From assembly GCF_038595055.1 (NCBI RefSeq), contig NZ_CP152002.1:1842501-1906500 (forward strand): a DNA stretch of 64,000 nucleotides. Reading direction: 5' to 3'. The notes beneath the pieces are model-generated. The model had not been told where the DNA came from. It was given only the letters and a program-made list of their open reading frames with translations, and searched no databases. Positions 60,637 through 64,000 of the stretch are shown one piece after another (the stretch's first letter is position 1; each line of letters starts with the position of its first letter). This DNA is from Paenibacillus sp. FSL R7-0345. GTDB lineage: Bacteria > Bacillota > Bacilli > Paenibacillales > Paenibacillaceae. The position numbers and the translations under genes are program-made.

Positions 60637-61385
60637 CAGCCAAGCTTAAAGATAGCCTGTATCCGCTCGGATTCGGCCTGGGGTTTCTGGTGCTCTGGGA
60701 ACTGGCCGTTCGCCTCTTTTCCATTCCGGTATATTTGCTGCCGGCTCCCACAGCGGTCTTATCAGCGGTTGAAGCCTCATTAGGCTCACATATGCTTGTT
60801 ACCCTGATGGAATCCCTGGCCGGATTTATGCTGGCCAACATTCTGGGATTTGTTACAGCCGTTATTTTCGTACATTCCAAACCGATTGAGAAGGGGGCTT
60901 TTCCGCTGGCAATCGCCCTTAAGACAACACCGCTTGTGGCTTTGGCCCCTCTGCTGGTTGTGTGGCTGGGTACCGGATATTCCTCCAAGGTAGTGGCATC
61001 CACGCTGATCTGCTTTTTCCCGATACTGGTGAACAGTGTCAAAGGACTTAAGGCGATTGAATATGAGGCCTGGGAGCTGTTTTCTACTTATAAAGGGACG
61101 AAGTGGGAAATTTTCTGGAAGCTGCGCCTGCCGACAAGTCTGCCTTATATTTTCTCCGCGCTAAAAATCTCAACCTCCCTGGCGATTGTCGGAGCTATTG
61201 TCGGCGAATTCGTCGGTGCGAATAAAGGGCTTGGATACGTTGTTCTGGTCTCTTCCTATCATATGGATACTCCGGTAATGTTCTCGGCGATTATCGCTTC
61301 GGCGGCTTGCGGGCTGCTGCTGTTCTGGTGTGTCGGACTGCTGGAGAAGAAAGTCATCTTTTGGACAAGGAGTGATGATCTGTGA
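60633..61385 (+). CDS. ABC transporter permease, SsuC/TauC type
   Basis: A 250-residue permease with six membrane segments; the coupling loop AWELFSTYKGTKWEIFWKLRLP near residues 147-168 contacts the ATPase. Both ends overlap neighbours by 4 nt, so the three importer genes and the hydrolase are translationally coupled. Family members import sulfonates, pyrimidines or nitrate-like anions. Confidence 0.93.
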   Translation: MTAKLKDSLYPLGFGLGFLVLWELAVRLFSIPVYLLPAPTAVLSAVEASLGSHMLVTLMESLAGFMLANILGFVTAVIFVHSKPIEKGAFPLAIALKTTPLVALAPLLVVWLGTGYSSKVVASTLICFFPILVNSVKGLKAIEYEAWELFSTYKGTKWEIFWKLRLPTSLPYIFSALKISTSLAIVGAIVGEFVGANKGLGYVVLVSSYHMDTPVMFSAIIASAACGLLLFWCVGLLEKKVIFWTRSDDL

Positions 61386-62455
61386 TGAAATGCTCCGTGA
61401 TTAAAGTACCTGCCGGTGCTCCGCATGATACGACAGGACTTAAGGCCTCAATTGAGGCGGGGATCCTTGATCCTGCACATGTAGTTGCCGTGCTGGGCAA
61501 GACTGAGGGCAACGGCTGTGTCAACGATTTTACCCGGGGATATGCGGTGATGGCCCTGAAGCAGTTCTTTGCTGCTTATTCCGCAGACAGCCAGCCGGCT
61601 GTGTCCTATATCATGTCAGGAGGCACGGAAGGCATACTGAGTCCGCATTTCACCGTAATGAGCCGCAGTGGTTCGCCGGAAACGGGAGGGGCCGGGCCTG
61701 GGCTGAAATCACTCGCGATCGGTGTCTCCAGAACGAGGGATTTCCTGCCGGAGGAGCTGGGGCGCCTGAGCCAGGTGGATGCAGTGGCTGAAGCGGTGTC
61801 CCGTGCGGTCCGTGATGCCGGTATTGCGTCTGCGGAGGATGTGCATTTTGTACAGATTAAATGCCCGCTTCTGACTGCAGAGCAAATGCATGAAGCCCAT
61901 AGCAGAAAGGCTGAGCCTGTGACTGAGGATACCTATAAGTCGATGGGGTATTCCAGAGGCGCTTCCGCCCTCGGCGTTGCTGTGGCGCTTGGGGAAATCG
62001 GCCGGAAGGGGCTCCAGGATGAAGAGATCTGCGTGAACTGGGAGCTGTACAGCGCGGTTGCTTCGACCTCTGCCGGGAGTGAGCTTTCGTGCTGTGAGAT
62101 CATTGTATTCGGTAATTCTTCCGCAGCGGAGGGTCCTTATTATATTGACCATGATGTTATGAAGGACTCCATTGACGGAGCGGCACTGCAGCGCATGATC
62201 GACCGGCATGCCGGAGATGAGCTGATTCAGGTGCTGGCCAAAGCGGAGGCTGACCCGACAGGCTATGTAAGGGAGCGGCGTCATACGATGCTCGATGATT
62301 CAGATATCAACCATACCCGGCATGCCCGTGCTGTTGTCGGCGGGGTTTTGGCTTATGTATGCGGAGATCCGATGATCTATGTATCCGGCGGCGGGGAGCA
62401 TCAGGGTCCGGCAGGCGGAGGGCCGGTAGCGGCCGTATTCCGCAGAAATCAATAA
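61382..62455 (+). CDS. atzD: Cyanuric acid hydrolase/barbiturase-family ring-opening amidohydrolase
   Basis: Probably opens cyanuric acid to carboxybiuret, which decays to biuret. The 357-residue protein has the threefold layout of the family: K40 in GKTEGNG with S79 in MSGGTEG, K160 in VQIKCPLL with YSRGASALG near 190-198, and the third-domain serine in VSGGGEHQGPAGGG; HTRHARAVVGGVLAY is also typical. GTG 61382 and ATG 61385 are both possible after AAGGAG at 61367-61372. Barbiturase is the alternative; the linked biuret hydrolase favours cyanuric acid. Confidence 0.88.
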   Translation: MMKCSVIKVPAGAPHDTTGLKASIEAGILDPAHVVAVLGKTEGNGCVNDFTRGYAVMALKQFFAAYSADSQPAVSYIMSGGTEGILSPHFTVMSRSGSPETGGAGPGLKSLAIGVSRTRDFLPEELGRLSQVDAVAEAVSRAVRDAGIASAEDVHFVQIKCPLLTAEQMHEAHSRKAEPVTEDTYKSMGYSRGASALGVAVALGEIGRKGLQDEEICVNWELYSAVASTSAGSELSCCEIIVFGNSSAAEGPYYIDHDVMKDSIDGAALQRMIDRHAGDELIQVLAKAEADPTGYVRERRHTMLDDSDINHTRHARAVVGGVLAYVCGDPMIYVSGGGEHQGPAGGGPVAAVFRRNQ

Positions 62456-62479
62456 ATGAATCTTATGGAGGAATGACAT

Positions 62480-62911
62480 ATGCTTACACAGGAAACCGAG
62501 GTTCTGACGGCAGAGGAAATGACATGGGAGCTGATGCCTAACCATATCGAGCTGTATCACCGGGAGATTGTCTCTGCGGCGCAGGCGGATAAGCTGGGGA
62601 TTCGGATGAGCTCTATTTTATGGGAAAAGCTCGGTGTCGGCGGGCAGGTGGTTCCGCATTATCACGACGTGGTGGAGATTATTCATATTACCGTAGGCGA
62701 GGTTAAGCTGCTGAGCGGCGGCGAGTGGAGCAGCTACCGGGCCGGAGATACCTTTCATGTGCCTGCCGGCGTTGTTCATTCGGTAGCCAATGCGGGGGAT
62801 ACGCCATCTGAGCAGATCAGTATTTTTCTGCCGGCAGAAGCACAGGTAGCTCCAAACTCCTTTTTCGGCACAACCATTATTGAAGATATCTATTCCTCGA
62901 AGCTAAAGTAA
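62480..62911 (+). CDS. Cupin-domain protein
   Basis: A 143-residue single cupin: motif 1 at about 60-80 (VPHYHDVVEIIHITVGEVKLL, with H-x-H and E metal ligands) and motif 2 at about 92-108 (AGDTFHVPAGVVHSVAN, with the second histidine). A metal-dependent isomerase, decarboxylase or sensor role is possible; no substrate can be named. GGAGG before ATG 62480. Co-operonic with the cyanuric acid hydrolase gene, 24 bp after it. Confidence 0.85.
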   Translation: MLTQETEVLTAEEMTWELMPNHIELYHREIVSAAQADKLGIRMSSILWEKLGVGGQVVPHYHDVVEIIHITVGEVKLLSGGEWSSYRAGDTFHVPAGVVHSVANAGDTPSEQISIFLPAEAQVAPNSFFGTTIIEDIYSSKLK

Positions 62912-62926
62912 AGGCGGCGGAGCTCC

Positions 62927-64000
62927 ATGGCGAACAATGTAATCACAGGTCTGACCTGCAGCGACATCCTGTTGATTCCCGATCTCAAGGAGGCAGTAGT
63001 GCTTGCCGGAGCGGGCGGCTTGCACCGTTACATAAATCGCGTAAACGTGATGGAGGTCCCGGATGTTATTGATTGGGTCCGGCCGGGGGAGTTCCTGATT
63101 ACGAGCGGGTTCCCCTTCCGTGACCAGCCGGATTTGATTTCAGACATGATTCCGCAGCTGAACCAAAAGGGCGTTTCTGCCCTGGGGATCAAAACCAAAC
63201 GTTTTATTGATGAGGTTCCGGCCAGGGCGCTTGAGCTTGCCGACCAGCTGGATTTCCCGATTTTTGAGCTGCCCTCGTCCACATCATTCTCTGATGTAGT
63301 CAGGGATATCATGGAGCGGGTGCTGGTGCAGGAAGCCAGGGAGCTCTCCCAGCTCCAGAGCCGGTTTCAGAAGCTGTCGAAGCAGCTGCTGCACGGTGAC
63401 GGCATTGAGGACTTTCTGCGCACGCTGGACGGAATGCTGCACAATCCGATTGTGCTTCTGGATGATATGGACCATCTGTTCTGTTCTCCGCAGGCCGAGG
63501 AGCTCGGATTTCACCGCCAGTCACCGGTCTGGCTTCAGCTCAGGGATGAGGCGAGTCTGGGCATTTGCTTCATCACCCTTGGAGAACGGCGGATCAGGGC
63601 TTATGTGTCTACAGTTAATGACAAGCAGATGAACCAGTGCCTGCTGATCTTGCTTGAATGGAACCAGGAGCTGACTATGGTCGATCAGCTGACTATTGAC
63701 AGGGTAGGTGTTCTGGTCGGACTGGAAATGATCAATGCGAACGCCCGCAGAGAAGTGGAGCTGAAGTACGTGGATCAGTTCCTGCAGGACTGGATCAGCG
63801 GCAGGATTGTGGCCGGCGAGGATCTGAAGCTGAGGGCAGAGGCCTGCGGCTGTCCGCTGCCTGATCATGCAATGACTGCAGCGGTGGTGGGCTGGCTGGA
63901 TATGAAGCCTGAGGTGAAGCAGCTGCAGCAGGCGGTGAAGAGAATCAGGACCAGGCCGGATTTACAGCATGTGAAGATGACGATCATGGAAGGCGAGCTG
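62927..64000 (+). CDS. PucR-family transcriptional regulator (cut by window end)
   Basis: ATG 62927 follows GGCGGAG and the frame stays open to the end (358 codons seen). The N-terminal PucR domain is clear: LTCSDILLIPDLKEAVVLAG, VNVMEVPDVIDWVRPGEFLI, FPIFELP. A GGDEF-like middle region follows, and the C-terminal helix-turn-helix lies beyond the window. PucR in Bacillus controls purine breakdown; here it is 15 bp after the cupin gene and probably senses the imported nitrogen compound. Confidence 0.9.
   Translation, partial: MANNVITGLTCSDILLIPDLKEAVVLAGAGGLHRYINRVNVMEVPDVIDWVRPGEFLITSGFPFRDQPDLISDMIPQLNQKGVSALGIKTKRFIDEVPARALELADQLDFPIFELPSSTSFSDVVRDIMERVLVQEARELSQLQSRFQKLSKQLLHGDGIEDFLRTLDGMLHNPIVLLDDMDHLFCSPQAEELGFHRQSPVWLQLRDEASLGICFITLGERRIRAYVSTVNDKQMNQCLLILLEWNQELTMVDQLTIDRVGVLVGLEMINANARREVELKYVDQFLQDWISGRIVAGEDLKLRAEACGCPLPDHAMTAAVVGWLDMKPEVKQLQQAVKRIRTRPDLQHVKMTIMEGEL

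Overview
The window looks like a chromosomal segment of a Paenibacillus-type Firmicute. The first 5.7 kb carries the Bacillales order yqeG-yqeH-aroE-yhbY-nadD-yqeK-rsfS-(cvfB)-yqeM. The rest is dominated by lipoprotein sugar ABC importers, AraC and YesM/YesN-type regulators, intracellular glycosidases and an S-layer-anchored glycosidase, with strong Shine-Dalgarno sequences and frequent GTG/TTG starts. This is inferred from gene content and order, not from a database search.

Layout. 1-5658: housekeeping operon (ribosome assembly, shikimate, NAD). 5777-5935: a 52-residue protein on the minus strand. 6444-9580: sugar ABC importer without an enzyme. 9800-12454: small membrane protein, alpha-carbonic anhydrase lipoprotein and an ArsR-like regulator. 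12917-18596: L-arabinose oligosaccharide operon (binding protein, two permeases, GH51, GH43). 18619-20283: a 51-bp tandem repeat array interrupted by an IS3-family element. 20325-21604: paired SMR exporters with a TetR regulator and its operator. 21716-26532: AraC regulator divergent from an LplABC-like importer. 26628-31219: secreted protein, 920-residue YhgE/Pip-like membrane protein, aldo/keto reductase. 31740-39142: YesM/YesN two-component system with its own binding protein, then a second binding protein and two permeases. 39487-43366: AraC regulator divergent from a Gfo/Idh/MocA oxidoreductase, a CBS-domain protein and two MarR regulators. 43587-49711: a GH27/CBM/SLH surface enzyme broken by an internal inversion and deletion, then a membrane AraC regulator. 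50057-57552: LplBCA-like importer, SGNH esterase and GH95 alpha-L-fucosidase. 58052-64000: a nitrogen-scavenging cluster with biuret hydrolase-like enzyme, NMT1/SsuABC-like importer, cyanuric acid hydrolase-like enzyme, cupin and a truncated PucR regulator.

How it works together. Most of the window describes glycan scavenging: importers bring in oligosaccharides, cytosolic GH51, GH43 and GH95 enzymes cut them, and catabolite-repression (cre-like) sites precede most of these operons. The last 6 kb has a different logic: an s-triazine/biuret nitrogen pathway preceded by three GlnR/TnrA-type boxes. This is the best candidate for an integrated system.

Non-coding structure is unusually rich. There are two copies of a 186-bp element built from four inverted-repeat motifs, a 51-bp array plus a distant single relative, a 55-bp upstream element on both sides of an AraC gene, hairpins between binding-protein and permease genes in three operons, and two genes whose best-placed start codon is ACG or CTG. 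All similarities were judged by eye.
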